A DNA stretch of 64,000 nt from Schistocephalus solidus (GCA_017591395.1 WEDG01000995.1:1-64000); one strand, 5' to 3'. Shown: positions 24,601-34,194, numbered from the stretch's first letter. The notes: generated by a model not told the origin, from the letters alone. Made by a program: numbers and translations.

Positions 24601-27600
24601 TCTTTTCCCCCAGCATCCTCATTCCTGTCCACATAAACAGCCTGCCGGAATGCGGGCTTAACGACAATCATACCGTTTCTTTCATGGGGGGAGGATGACG
24701 GTGTGACAATAAAACATACACCTGTTCTAATGGATAACCTTACGGTAACTAACTAACGTCCGACCGACAGGACCTCAGCTTTGTGCCTGGTCCGGTTGGC
24801 CAATGGCCGGAGCGCTGTGCCATTTGAAACATGAACTGGGAGCTGCGATTAGAATCCTCAAAAGTCACCTGGCAGAGGTAGTCATCGATTTGACCAGACG
24901 GAATACTGGCATTTCGATCTATAGCCTTCGCATACGTACGAACAGGGAACGGTCGTTAATATTAAAGAAGTCTTCTCTGCAGTGCTTGTTTCTGAAGCTG
25001 TATCGAAACCCTGGGCGTGAAGAATTATGACCTAATTTTCACCTCTACTACCTCCAAACCACCTGCCGCCACACTTTATTTATAAAGAAAATGGATAGAA
25101 TTCTGAATTCGCTACGGTGCATCATGTGTATATTGCCAGAATTTGAGAAAATCTGTACCACCGAGGCCTAAGTCGTCCAGAGTGCCTCGCCCGTGGTAGC
25201 CGTTCACAGCCAATCCTGACTATGCGATGGGCCACACTGGACGCGTATTTACACGACAGTTCGATCGCCTCAGTCCTATGATGTCCTTGGCTCGGTGTTG
25301 AGACTAACCCAAGGATACCGGAGGCGGGAGAGGGCGCAGGCCCACACATTTTCGTTCAGCTCATAAAGGAGGGGCGGCTCGGATCCCCGCTGCGTGGAAG
25401 TGCCATAAAGGTCACATTAAAGAGCTTAACTCTCAGTCCGCCAGTCAACCACTGCGCACAAACGCATGCACTGGGCTGACCACGCGATCCAAGTTATCCC
25501 ATCAGTTGGCAACCTTCCAAGCCACGGCTTTTAGCGCACCGTGATAGTTTCAGGCACAAACTTTAGCCAAACATATGTTGGGCACTGTTGTTAAGTTCAT
25601 TTTTGTGTGTGCATTGCCCATGTGCATGACGACAAGCTGGGGAAACAGTTGCGAATTTGCACAAACACCTTTTCTTGTTGCAGCGTTTTGTCTAATTTTG
25701 AAACCCATTTTATCCGAACCTAGGATCGGTTCTGGCTGTCTGGCGGCAGATTATAAGCCAGAAGTGAACATTCCAGTTTCAGTAGTTTGTCTTTATTTCT
25801 GCATAATTACTTGTCACGATTCAGATCCCTGAAACCGCACTTTATCGCTGAATGCTCCTTTCAACCTTCTGTTGGCCAATGCGCGAAACACTGTACCACC
25901 GCATTTCTCCGAGGTTGGAAACGAGAAAGTTTCCAAACGTCAATACGCTCCATCAACTCGCCTCCTTTTATTCTTCGGGAGATTATGAACGCCATACCAG
26001 TTATTTGGGAAAGTATCAAACCTTTTGACTCGGGTACCCTAGGTCGTCATCAGACGTACAGTAACTGTCGTGCAAATTTACTGTACGTCTGACAACGTTT
26101 TGGGGAACCAGTTTCGAATATTTCGTAGCAACGTTGCCTACCTTTTCAAAGAACTTGTGTGCCATTGGCTTATATTTCTTGGGATGCCTGACTTGGAGTA
26201 AGAACTTTTAAGAAAACCTCAGGATCGTGGCAAAAGCTGTAATTCAAGTGACGTAACGGTAGATAAAATTCTTACTAATCTTGCAAACTTTTTACTTGCA
26301 ACACAGTTGGAGTGGCCTGCTATTGACAACATAAAAAACTCAATCGCCAATGCTACTGTCATATTTGTATTTACTTTACCGTTTGTGCTTCCCTTGTATA
26401 TCATCAGAGAAGAACAAACACATGCTCAGTGTATTGTATATCAGAAAAGTCCATATAAAGACCTTTTGGGTTTCAACACAGGAATTTTATTCCATGAAAT
26501 TTCGCTATGCTGTTAATACACAGTCTGCGGTGATGTTCGTAGACCACCCCTTGAATATTCAGCGGTAGCATTAACCACTTTAACCTGACTGGCACTTGAG
26601 CACGCCCCTAGTGCGTGTTAGCTTAGCTCAGCAGAGGAGGAAGTCACGTGCGCAAAAAGTTAACCTCACCCTTCCCTCCTTCGGTCAACTGAAATGGTCC
26701 AGACTACTTCCTCCCCTTCCCCCTATTCTTGTGTCTCTGCTCTGCAACCATTCCTCACTGGCGTTGGACCCCTTCAACCAGCCCGTTCTGCAGTGGGTTG
26801 TGGGCCGTGTGGGACGGGGACGGAGGGGTGGCGCGAAACATGCGCTAAGCATGCTGCAGGACAAATTTCTCCAACTCTTTCTCTCTGACTTTACCCCGGG
26901 GCAGAAGTGGTGAAGGGCGCATGACACCCGCTTCATTGTTGCGTAATGCCAAACTGTCTGAATTGACCTCTCAAGACTCCATCCCCGGGTTCCATTACAA
27001 TATTTTCGCCTCCAACTTGGACGGCTTATCCTGCGCTTTACAGGGATCTACCATATTAATGGGATTCTCCTGCAATTATCCATTTAGATCACTTATAGTA
27101 TGAGAAATGTGGGAATATGTTTTATTTATGTGCGGTAACTGAAAGGCACTCGGAAACTTCAAGTTTTGTTTTTATGCGTCCATTGTTGTGCTTGGTAATG
27201 ATTGGCGAGGTCTTAAAGCTCCTTGTGGGGTTACAAGGTGGTAAGATCTATTTTAACGTAAAACCACCGCTATGGTTATAGGTTGCTGAAAACGCAGATG
27301 GCGGGGGTAAATCTGACTGCCAAGCCAAAACCAGCTAGTTTTTGTATAAGGAACGCTGAAGTTACTGAAGTTAAGTTGACAAAAACGGTAAGCCGAACAG
27401 AGCATGATGTTACTTGGACTGTAGAGGCTATTTAGTTTCGTCAGCCACTTGCGCCCAATCCCCACGTCAGATGGCTGCCCGACTCGGAAAGTGGACTGGT
27501 GCCGGAGAGAGGGAAGTGAGAGTGGGATTGACTCCTAACCCCCACGGTACCCAGTGCCCATTCCCCGCTGTAAAAAAATCTGAATTGCTTTTTAAAAATA

Positions 27601-28241
27601 TCGCTCTGCGCTGAAAGCCGTGGCTTGGAAGCCCGCCAATTGTCGGGTTAACCGAGTCCCCTCAAGACGAAAAGTCAGCCTGCAATGTGACCTCTTCGGC
27701 ACCCCAACTCAGATGGTACCGGATCCGCTTCCTCTTTGAAATCTGGTAAATCGTGCGCATACAAAGCGTGTTTGGCACGCATAGACGGGCTGGTTAGATT
27801 TTTCTCAGCAACTGAGCCAGATCTCGCTCCTGGTCTACTTGACTTTGTCGTGAAACTAGGCGAACACAGGTGAGGGTGGAGGGACGCCGCACACGTCGCC
27901 GTTCGCGATTGTAACCGTCGTACACATTAAAATGGGCTGATCCAAGTCAATACCGATGGTATGTCTAACTATATCAATCTGACCAAACGAAATTAGCAGT
28001 AACCGTAAATGCGCGAATTTCAGGCGGAGGGGGGGGGGTTATAAGTCCGTTTAACCTTATTGAAATTCGTAAATTTTACACTAATAGTCTTTACTCGTGC
28101 CTCGCTTGCCCCGTTTGGGCGATTCAGTGGTCTGATTCATTTTTGAACGATTTTGCCTCTTTGTAGATGCACTCCGAGCTGTCCAGTCTCCTCCGGCGTT
28201 ACTACTCGACACTTTTGGAAGTGCAAGACCGTTCAGTCTGA
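9616..28241 (+). CDS. NUP160: NUP160 homologue, C-terminal half (multi-exon gene, 5' end outside confident reach)
   Basis: This is the C-terminal half of nuclear pore protein Nup160, a scaffold subunit of the Y (Nup107-160) complex that builds the outer rings of the pore and takes part in mRNA export. Nine exons from 10834 (10834-11023, 14137-14329, 14961-15057, 20795-21271, 21489-21830, 21912-22225, 23394-23769, 24433-24576, 28167-28241) all have GT donors and AG acceptors and keep phase throughout, giving 2208 nt, that is 735 residues plus TGA. The protein is all alpha-helical and Leu/Ala-rich, as expected for the Nup160 alpha-solenoid. Blocks that match the remembered vertebrate protein in order are: FKHQLTLGNTEHAY; RDCL..FVTTLCDRKE..LVNFDY; VIATIEARAKTAD; FYDLLFAFYVHRSRFRSAA; WLIQPAS; LRARLRLAQ; IPSWL; YLRLLLKFDRLQEAY. 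It has more inserted sequence than the human C-terminus, such as an acidic stretch at 21510-21600. A small exon at 9616 fits in phase and is the start used here; further probable exons are listed separately. Confidence 0.92.
10150..10480 (+). mobile_element. RTE-type LINE 3' relic
   Basis: The segment encodes, with frameshifts, the C-terminal tail typical of flatworm RTE-like elements: a conserved core reading DLRWFGHVFLRPPHELCP (10265-10318) followed by a Gly-rich turn and LKTYLxTVR near 10390. Only the last few hundred bases of an element are present. It lies in the intron before the 10834 exon, about 2 kb upstream of the RT fragment at 12.5 kb; the two need not come from one insertion. Confidence 0.65.
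10834..11023 (+). CDS. NUP160: NUP160 exon (helical repeat segment)
   Basis: The acceptor is cggtttcag (ends 10833) and the donor is gtatgt (starts 11024). The exon encodes FMPVLEKLEKSEQVIRLCEH and 43 further residues, with exit phase 1. It aligns with the vertebrate helix pair that reads as KVLRLLDxxxLPELVIQLA. The leading G of the next codon joins AT at 14137 to give Asp. The SVAGGGYPL tail is a worm-specific loop before the next helices. Confidence 0.85.
11335..11560 (+). repeat. Family A dispersed repeat, first part only
   Basis: It shares with other copies the blocks gtcgtaatctgacgatgtcc, gcagggacggtgacttgc and aagtgatagtagacttgc, then taccacactctctc. It is the first of three direct copies within 1.2 kb in the same NUP160 intron. 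Confidence 0.7.
11715..12135 (+). repeat. Family A dispersed repeat, near full length
   Basis: This is the most complete copy and defines the family: gtcgtagtccgacgatgtcc, gacggtgacttgcacatgg, tagtgatagac-type block (aagtgatagtagacttgc), ggaggtgggagaggac, agtgccataaaggccac, and the end block gtcagttggcaaccttcc then aagccacggc and gcgcaccgtgatag. The length is about 420 bases. No coding capacity is seen, so it is probably a non-autonomous element. Confidence 0.75.
12366..12515 (+). repeat. Family A dispersed repeat, interrupted by the RTE LINE
   Basis: The first 150 bases of the family (gtaatccgacgatgtccatc to gtgcccggtgtcaatacgt) are present and stop where the RTE fragment begins at about 12515. 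The rest of the repeat is not found on the far side, so this is either an insertion with loss or a chimeric copy. Confidence 0.62.
12500..13625 (+). mobile_element. RTE-type non-LTR retrotransposon fragment (reverse transcriptase part)
   Basis: The region reads, across several frames, as the linker and reverse transcriptase of an RTE-clade LINE. Recognisable pieces are KYRLHKAYMNL (about 12645), FFKAIKSIYGP and LLSSDGTIILTEK (12810-12910), WAEHFQ, the pre-motif SEKAPGSDMIPPEVYKH (13075-13125), PQDFKDAIIVHLYNRK (about 13175-13215), CDNHRGILLLNIAGKVF (13240-13290), LLKSQCGFCRDRGTTDMIF, and the catalytic motif A segment FVDLTKAFDTVN (13450-13485). It is 5'-truncated (no endonuclease seen) and 3'-truncated soon after VTDYGTVSEV, before the YADD motif. 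At least four frameshifts or stops make it dead. It lies in a NUP160 intron on the same strand and begins directly inside a family A repeat. Confidence 0.88.
14137..14329 (+). CDS. NUP160: NUP160 exon with the FKHQLTLGNTEHAY block
   Basis: The acceptor is ccatcccgtgtag and the donor is gtatgt at 14330. The exon encodes DRAFGNLSALSAASVC and runs to LHTRIFKHQLTLGNTEHAY then ALVMNNPDKA. The IFKHxLxLGxxxxAYxA pattern is one of the best conserved stretches of Nup160. Exit phase is 2: AG joins the A at 14961 to give Arg. Confidence 0.93.
14961..15057 (+). CDS. NUP160: NUP160 exon with the RDCL / LCDRKE block
   Basis: The acceptor is ggtccttag and the donor is gtttgt at 15058. The exon encodes RQRDCLHMFVTTLCDRKE then TAALVNFDYGALEDE, matching the vertebrate pattern RQLDCLRQLVxxLCERxxLxxLVEFPY. 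Exit phase is 0. The following intron is 5.7 kb and ends with a SINE. Confidence 0.93.
15490..16080 (+). repeat. AT-rich dispersed repeat (family B)
   Basis: The block gtagggttgtaatagtaatt, gcataatcctgaggtatttg and accggcttttgaaagag matches 39440-39750 (gttagggttgtaatattgatt, cataatcctaggatatttt, gccggtttttaaggca). Its later part (ctgtatacattccatctaag, 15880) resembles 3610-3640 (ctgtatattttccatctaag). It lies in the NUP160 intron 15058-20794. An open frame of 114 codons runs through its 3' half but has no coding character. Confidence 0.5.
19653..19742 (-). repeat. tRNA-like sequence, minus strand
   Basis: On the minus strand the sequence starts gcggcgcctcgtagctcagg then tggttagagcgttgac (canonical A-box) and has ggttctaatcc (B-box) about 45 bases later. 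The longer spacing suggests a large-variable-arm tRNA ancestor or an insertion. The family S tail is not seen behind it. The 5' and 3' acceptor-stem strands do not pair well, so I call it a tRNA pseudogene or SINE head. Confidence 0.6.
20607..20790 (+). repeat. tRNA-Arg-derived SINE (family S), + strand
   Basis: The head is tRNA-like: an A-box gtggctcaatggttaggg (20615-20632), an anticodon arm with ttggacttctaacc, which is the arm of tRNA-Arg(UCU), and a B-box ggttcgaccct (20660-20670). It is followed by a tail with aaggctaataaaacagaa, ctcttccgtctccc, tttgtcg and taatgttattc. The same tail follows the copy at 57745. There is no intact acceptor stem, so it is a SINE and not a gene. It ends against the splice acceptor of the NUP160 exon at 20795. 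Confidence 0.82.
20795..21271 (+). CDS. NUP160: NUP160 exon, largest, with VIATIEARAKTAD and WLIQPAS blocks
   Basis: The acceptor is ctgccaacag and the donor is gtagga at 21272. The 159 codons start VIATIEARAKTADIF, then carry a Ser/Arg/Gly-rich insertion of about 35 residues absent from vertebrate Nup160. They continue with FYDLLFAFYVHRSRFRSAA, a helix ALRLAEEI, a polar loop, NTINLLQLVPPEDQWLIQPA and an acidic end EEIESV. Order and spacing match the vertebrate YYELLYAFHIYRxNYRKA and AWIVQP blocks. A SINE ends at the acceptor (see findings). Confidence 0.95.
21489..21830 (+). CDS. NUP160: NUP160 exon with acidic insert and TLADIQCQYVFLRARLRLAQ block
   Basis: The acceptor is tattttttag and the donor is gtaagt at 21831. 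The 114 codons begin LNLPITEGGEEDGN, pass through an acidic low-complexity insert (Asp/Glu-rich, residues 10-55 of the exon), then RVLTLADIQCQYVFLRARLR and LYETLTSSGLFH. The last part matches the vertebrate block LEDLEKECSLARIRLTLAQ followed by LVQAGLFDTA. Both edges are phase 0. Confidence 0.93.
21912..22225 (+). CDS. NUP160: NUP160 exon beginning EAFRLMRSFNLDPKVL
   Basis: The intron before it is only 81 bp. The acceptor is tttttgtgtag and the donor is gtagga at 22226. The exon encodes EAFRLMRSFNLDPKVLVAAV then a helix-rich stretch and WTGAHSLS, matching the vertebrate helix AISLCQTFKLPLTPVFEGLA. Exit phase is 2: AG joins T at 23394 to give Ser. Confidence 0.9.
22615..22935 (-). repeat. Family A dispersed repeat, diverged, reversed
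   Basis: In reverse orientation it shows ctcggtcctcaggactgcg, caatggctccttctcag, ttgcctttatggcac and gtgggacgcgcagacagg, matching the reversed copies at 34195 and 59855. It lies in the NUP160 intron 22226-23393. Confidence 0.5.
23394..23769 (+). CDS. NUP160: NUP160 exon with IPSWL and YLRLLLKFDRLQEAY blocks
   Basis: The acceptor is tttcccggtctag and the donor is gtaaat at 23770. The exon encodes DLLTLYWSLLRILLTNL, then LALTALHILLSSEPQPVQIP, SWLTQMLL, and YLRLLLKFDRLQEAYRLSCD. These match the vertebrate pattern AWRLLSTYLERY, LPNWLIN and LLRLYLNYDLLEEAVDL in order. Exit phase is 0. Confidence 0.94.
24433..24576 (+). CDS. NUP160: NUP160 exon, penultimate
   Basis: The acceptor is tctgccttgtag and the donor is gtaagt at 24577. 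The 48 codons encode TNLNQLKIDIQAFP then CLPQSLLLHLLRELGRAA and end IHAA. This corresponds to the vertebrate WLPYSSIDQLLQAL helix near the C-terminus. Both edges are phase 0. Confidence 0.9.
25260..25555 (+). repeat. Family A dispersed repeat, second half
   Basis: It shares ggaggcgggagagggc, agtgccataaaggtcaca, ctcagtccgccagtcaacc and the end block gtcaacc..ccatcagttggcaacc then aagccacggcttttagcgc with the copy at 11715. It lies in the last NUP160 intron. Confidence 0.7.
26050..26092. repeat. Perfect 15-bp hairpin
   Basis: tcagacgtacagtaa (26050-26064) and ttactgtacgtctga (26078-26092) are exact reverse complements with a 13-base loop, and the match continues imperfectly outward (gtcgtca / acaacg). 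It lies in the last NUP160 intron. It could be a small transposon terminus pair or a structured intronic RNA. Confidence 0.8.
27605..27945 (-). repeat. Family A dispersed repeat, reversed
   Basis: It starts gaaagccgtggcttggaagc then cgccaattgtcgggtt, continues with cctcaagacgaaaagtcagc and ggcacgcatagacgggc, and ends in ggtgagggtggaggg. It lies just before the terminal NUP160 exon. Confidence 0.6.
28167..28241 (+). CDS. NUP160: NUP160 terminal exon
   Basis: The acceptor is cctctttgtag. The exon reads MHSELSSLLRRYYSTLLEVQ then DRSV and TGA at 28239-28241. It continues in phase 0 from the IHAA end of the previous exon and has the length and amphipathic character of the last vertebrate Nup160 helix. 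The intron before it is 3.6 kb and holds family A repeats. A variant polyadenylation hexamer (tataaa, about 28296) lies some 55 bases downstream. Confidence 0.82.
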   Translation: MHSELSSLLRRYYSTLLEVQDRSV

Positions 28242-28649
28242 CACCTTGCATGCCTCCGCCCCTTGTATTTGTCCTTTTTCGCCCTCAGTTTTTTTATAAA
28301 TAGAGCGTGTTCATACATTTTTCTATTGGACTATTTTTCTCCTTCTTTCGTATACTTTCCAATGGGAGCCGAAATAAGGTGTCTCCAAAGGAGAAGGTAG
28401 TTTAGATGTACTGTGTTTCTCGGAAAATGCAAAATTTTAGTCAGAAATTTTTGGTGATTCTGATTGGTCAGTTTCCACTCCGTGAGTGATCCAAATTGCG
28501 TGGACCAGTTGTCACTGAAACTGATCACTCAACTGATACTCTAGTGAGAGACCAAGATGACTTCTTTGCACTTCTGAAGATGTCCAGCATGAACCTATCT
28601 TAACCACCATCCGGAGGGTTTCAGAAGTGTTTAGACAGGACATTTCAGT

Positions 28650-28990
28650 AAGGATGACTTAAATGGTCCCCGTAAACAGGATATGCTAATCGGAACTCCT
28701 CGCATTTTAGCTGCCTTTGTGCCAAATTCCAGGGAACATGGGGTTGGGGTTATGGTTAGGGGTAAGCTTAGGGTTTGTTTTACCGTTATGCCTAAGGTCA
28801 AGGTTAGATTTTACCATACCGTTAGGTTTGAGATTAGGGCTGTGGTTTGGGTTTACGTTATGGTTAGGACACGGAAATATTTACCCTCCAAGGAATTATG
28901 CGCACGGCCACTTTTATTACTTGGGTGGGGCGTTCCTATACTACTTTCTTGTTTGGGGAGCTATATAAGAAATTCTTACCGACCCGGCAT
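28650..28990 (-). repeat. Family T repeat with degenerate TTAGGG core, minus-type orientation
   Basis: The unit starts with a stretch shared with the copies at 43470 and 45553 (gccaaattccagggaaca near 28718). It continues with about 130 bases of degenerate TTAGGG-like hexamers (ggttaggggtaagcttaggg and relatives, 28740-28865) and ends with a shared segment holding attacttgggtggggcgttcc and a final ataagaaattcttacc. All three window copies have the same order: unique end, telomere-like core, unique end. Confidence 0.75.
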
Positions 28991-29539
28991 TGATTTTTGT
29001 GAATAAGAATAATAGTGCTAATTTCGAAAAAATCAACACACGGCTCTTATTTAAAGTCGGGTCTTTCAATTTTCACAAGCCAATATGTTGTAAATAATAA
29101 CTTTTGCAGAGCCTGTGGGCCGGGCGTATCGCGTATATCACGCAAAGCGTCAAAGCTGGCATCGAAAGTCGTGTAATTGCTGCCTTGCGTTGTTCGTTCC
29201 TGGTATCAGGCTTTATTTCTATTCCTCATTTTTGGCTACATCTTTGGCCGATCAGCAATATAACTGCGGAGAATTCGATGTGGTGGTTGGTCAACCAGGA
29301 ACCCTCCGCTGCTCCTCGCGCTACGGTTGTCACTCCACCCCCCGTACTTTCTGCCTTGGAGTCGTTCTACCGCATCCCAGTAGCACAAGATATCGTTCGA
29401 TTAGGACACCTATCCTGCAGGGCGATTTTTCCGTAGTGTCCACAGCTATCCAAACCCGCTACTGCTTTGCGGTTGGGTTGCTTCTCTCCATTGGGAATGG
29501 GACCAGCTTATGGGTTAATTTTATACTTCCGAGTCTGAC

Positions 29540-29622
29540 TTTTCTTAAAGTTTGAACCCACTACTTCGAGGGTGAGGCTCGAATTCAGCCAATGCCCTAA
29601 CCAACTGAGCTATGAGGCCCCG
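29540..29622 (-). repeat. tRNA-derived SINE head, minus strand
   Basis: On the minus strand an A-box (catagctcagttggttaggg) precedes cattggctgaattcgagcc. The region between A- and B-box is shortened, so the anticodon arm is partly deleted. It belongs with the tRNA-derived SINEs by its head. Confidence 0.6.
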
Positions 29623-31289
29623 ACCGCTATCCCTGTGTTTGACCCAATTTGTGTGGTTTCGCATCCAACCTACCGAAATGTGTGAAATCCATCAATCACG
29701 GTTGTGAGTTTGAATCGCACTGTGGCCACCAAATTTTTACAAAAGAGACATTTTAATCATGTGAGGCTGCCCAAAGTATTCATACATTTGATTCACGGGA
29801 AGATGCATTAAACGGGTGCCGCTTGAGCTGATCGGGATTTTAGGAGATTGGGAGGACATTGTCATATCCAACGGCTCTTCTTAGTTTTTTTAATTTATGA
29901 TCACATTCATTGGAAAAGTTACTTCATACTAGTTATGAGCCGCTTGTTGGATAGACGGCAGTAACTAGTACCACCAAACGGTCGGTGGGACTTTTGAGGT
30001 GCTTTCCAAGTCCCGGTAAACAAGGATTTTTGGGAAAGGTGAGATGAGGTGCAGTTTTCTGTTCTGGTTGATTTGACAGAATCATCTTAATACACCATGG
30101 CCACACAGTGGTGTGCCAAACTTCACCCAACAAATATTAGGGTGGTTAACTCAATGCCGTCATTAATAATAAGAAGATAAGTACTTCAACAAATGGGATC
30201 TTTGACACCTTAAATCATGCTAGGCACTACAAGTGCCTGAAAACAATATTATATTTCTGCAGAAGAGTAAAATATGTTATCCTGACAAAAATCCGAAGGA
30301 CTGATATGTCATTACACGGTGACGCGGAGCATTGCATTTGCTACATCTGTTATTAGTTGACCCTACGAATATTCATTCAGACAATGCTAGCATGCTCATA
30401 AGCAGTAATTCAATAGTCTAAACACATTCCTTTCCTTGAGAAGGGTGTGACGAGGAATACAGTTATGTATTTATCGATACACTTTATCTGTAACTAAGTG
30501 TGTGCAGTGATATTCTTTTACAGTCTTCCTAAGAAGCAGGGTTAAACTTGTATCTCCAGTTAAAAAGGATTTTTTCTTCCTGAAAGATTGAATCACATGT
30601 GGTTGTGATTCCAAAGGTCGTCCTGCTACCATGCATGAATGAACTCGGTCTTCGATTACATGTAGGCGCACGCGTTTGTGGTGGCCTATTTGGGTTAACG
30701 TAGTCAATCACACTTCTTTGCCACCTGACTGTGTCGTGTGTGACTTGACCCCGTCGTGGTGAAAGCTTGACGCCAATCGGCTGTGTGCTTTTGCGGAGTG
30801 TTTTGGGAACACACAAACTTTAGGCGAACACAAGCACCTCGTGCCGTGACAAATAACCTCAATGGCCGCGTTGCAACTAGGTGGAACTATTTCTGCCACT
30901 GAGCCGCTTGTACGCTCCCTTACTGGAGTAATTTTTTCTGTCGGTATATCTGCCTTTTGCTAAGGGAAACGTATTGTCTTTGACCCAGCACCTCGATAAT
31001 TGGTGACCCCGACGTGATCCGAACACTCACCGCTCGGGGTTGCAGTAGCCTGTTGCCGTAGCAATGCTAGCAGTAGCTGCGTCATGCAACCGCAAAAATG
31101 GTCGAAGAAGGTGTGTAACCTTATGGCTAATACCTGTATGGACAGGATGGTCACGCATACAGCAGTGCCAACTGGTGGGGTCAACTACCACTTACCCCCT
31201 CGATGGTTGCCCCATAACTACGTGGGTGATGCTTCGTCTGCGCCCGCCCCAGCCTCCGGTCTTCTTGACTATGTCTTGACACTTGGCAG

Positions 31290-31432
31290 AGACAGGTAAG
31301 GAAAGAGAGTGTGGTAGGTGCTGTAAAAGTCTATTATCACTTTAAACTAATTTGCACGCAAGTCACTGTTCCGGCCCCATACTTGTGCGGAGCAGACGGT
31401 AGACCTCGTCGGACTACGACGGTCAAACTGAC
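31290..31432 (-). repeat. Family A dispersed repeat, first part, reversed
   Basis: Reverse of the first 140 bases of the family: gtgtggtaggtgctg, aaagtctattatcacttta, gcacgcaagtcactgttcc and ctacgacggtcaaac. Its upstream flank (31250-31290) has the cctccggtcttcttgac piece also seen at 50700. Confidence 0.65.
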
Positions 31433-34194
31433 CACTTTGGTGTTAGAAACTGCCCCTTAAAAGTTGCGACTGACTCTCCTGATCAGGCGACCGCAGTTAC
31501 GCGACTTCAGTGCTCCGCCAAGGCACGTTGGCTGCGTGTAGTAAATATGGCTTGTGACCTCAAGTCCGCTTGCGCATGAGTCGACAACTTACGAATTGGC
31601 ACTTGAAACCGAGTGTACCCCTAGCACCAGCAGGAAGCATACCATTGCAGCTCCTGACATCATTGCCTTGTATTTCTTTTGAAAAGGAGGTCTTATTAGT
31701 TACCCGGTTTCTCTGACTGCGGTGTCTGTGATTCAGAGTTGAAGGAAGTAACGATCGTCTAGGCAACTTTACGTGATCGTTGAGTAACATCTGTTTCAGT
31801 TAAGTTTTTGCCAGAAATGGCTGTAAAAATAAACTCTGCATCTTTGAAATCAAGGAGAGAAAAGAATAACAAGATTGGCCACCTGTCAAAATTGTGCCTC
31901 GAGTGCCAATAAATCATGCCAACAGGCTCCCTTTTTCTCAATCTTACGACTCTTATTTTCTCCAGAAATATATTTCGGTAGTACTCGACTAACAAACATG
32001 TTGCAAGGATTATTTCGCTCAAAATAAGGTCAGCTCCTGATGAATTGCGAAAAAAACAGATTGTTTTGACCATGCGACTGAAGTGGGTGGGGTTGTTTCA
32101 CTTTATGCACTAAGGTCTTCTCTTTTTTTCTGCCATTAACCGTGTTTCTTTGATGAACGGGTGTGCATACAGCAGGGATCACTGTAATTTTGGCCAAGAG
32201 TACCAAATGCGTGGATTCGAACCGAGGGTCGGTGTTGAATGATGCCATATCTCCCCTTTTTCAACCTCAACGCACCTTACTTGTGGCCTTTTGGTACTGT
32301 AGTAACTGCGATTGGAATACGGTTGGGTTCGGATCAGAAACTGAAGAAGGTGATAGGACTACAATTATTAACTTATCGGGAATGGCTCCAAATAGTATTA
32401 TTAGCTATGAGTTTGCCTTTGGATATATGCTGTGCCTCCCGTCATTGATATCTCAAAAGTGCCTAAGATAGCCCAGCCCGTGATAGTAAACGGAAATTCT
32501 CAAACTAAACTTCTGGAAAATCTAAGTATGCACTTGAGAACATCATCAGTAGCTGTATGTGTGCGTGAGAAATGTGGATTACATTTTAATCTGGCTCTTA
32601 GCTTTAATCACACTTTGGCGTGAATTTCCCTCACAATAGTGCCAGCACAATTGGATCACGCAACTTCTTTTTTTGAGAGGCGGGTGGAAGTGGATCGGAG
32701 CTTCAGCGTCCCACTCAGCGTTTCATATATAATCACTGGTATAAATCCAATTCACAAATGGCCGCTCATGATCTGCGTAAATGAATTCGTTTAACCGTAA
32801 CCAAGACGTGTGCGCTTTATTGCCGATTTCACGCTAGTCTACGGTTTAAATGCTACAAGTTTACTTTGACTTACAACGAAATACTTGCAAATACTGACCA
32901 AATTCTGGAAACCTACGAAAGTTGATCATGAATCCCGAATAACCTAGAAACAACCCTATCCATAGAATACAACGGTCGAATGCTCATATTTCAGCGAAAA
33001 AATGAAAGCATATGTAGATTATATGAAGTTGCCTTGATGCGATAACGCCTTCGGCATTCGCTGAAGTCCAAAACTTAAAGTTTATTCGCAGGTTTGCGTA
33101 ATGCGTATCCATGCAAAAGTCTAAGTAACAGAACGCAGTGTGAACATGCAACGTCTTCCATGCTACTAGAGTTAAATGTTCTCAACGAAAAAAGGGGGGG
33201 CAACTTTACATCCACGTTTTCGTTGCGAAAATATGTAGTCATTCATTGTCTGAAGTGCGCTTGACTCAGGTGAGGGTAATTTTGCTATATTTCCTTAGGT
33301 AGGAGGTTACTGGTAGATAATTTGGTGTACTTTCGCCTGCCGGGATCCTGACCGCCTACAAAACAGATAAAGATAGCAACAGCAACTATAAGTACACCAT
33401 TTATGTGTCCAGGAGCAGTATATATCTTGTTTAGAGTTGTTTTTATAATGTCAGTGTTCGTTGTGTTCGAAGGCGTTCCCGTACTACTATGGGGCCCTTT
33501 GCAGCCAACAATGCTCATAGTCAATCTATAGGAAGAAGCGTTTCTGCTTTTAACGGTTTTCCACGTATTTTTAGATGTCATCACAGAAGAGCATAGAAGT
33601 CCACATAGACTGGCGGTCGCAAATGTGCTGTAATGAAATAAATGAGGAAAACGAGTTTTTACAGCTTTATCTCACAGAAGAAGACCAGTACTTTTAATAA
33701 TTTTGAATATCAAACAGTAGGTTTTAAAAAAATTCACATCATGCACTAGCCGAAACGAACTGTACATATATCCACCAACCTGCATAGAAATTATAGGAAC
33801 TGCGAAATGCTGCGTCATTCAACAGACACTCCTAGAATATTCATTTAATCCTGGGGGTTGCTAAAATTTTTAAAATGACAGTATGTTTGCTAACGTCATT
33901 ACTGTGCATTTTTGTTCTTAAAACGAACCACGTGACATATGCGCTGGAAAAACAAGGGGGACAGCTTAGGGTACGGCATGCACCCGATAATACTTGTCAC
34001 ACGTGGAGGGAATGGGCCGTGTTGGTACGCCTATGCGCAGGGTAACGCCGCGCCAGCCAGCTGCGCCTCATTCACGCATCAGATAACTGACCGCCTCCGA
34101 CAGTGGATGGAGCCCTGGAAAAGGGAAAAGAGAATGATATAGGCTCTGAGGACTACATTCCCACGCAGTCAGTACATATTTCTCATTATAAACG

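Larger units (their letters stand above)
24577..28166. other. 3.6-kb NUP160 intron
   Basis: It contains two oppositely oriented family A copies and the hairpin at 26050. Frames at 25787-26092 and 26307-26516 are not convincing as exons because phase 0 joining of the flanking exons already gives the expected C-terminus. Confidence 0.6.
28995..34194. other. Intergenic region with scattered repeats
   Basis: Only a SINE head (29540-29622), isolated B-box pieces (29705, 32215) and a family A fragment (31290) are recognised. The rest is unique-looking with no supported frame. Confidence 0.5.

Noticed and set aside
25787..26516. Extra NUP160 exons in the last intron
   Set aside because: The exons at 24433 and 28167 already join in phase and give the expected C-terminal length; frames here lack suitable splice sites.
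28683..29006. Val/Arg-rich frame on the + strand
   Set aside because: It is the translation of the degenerate TTAGGG core of family T.
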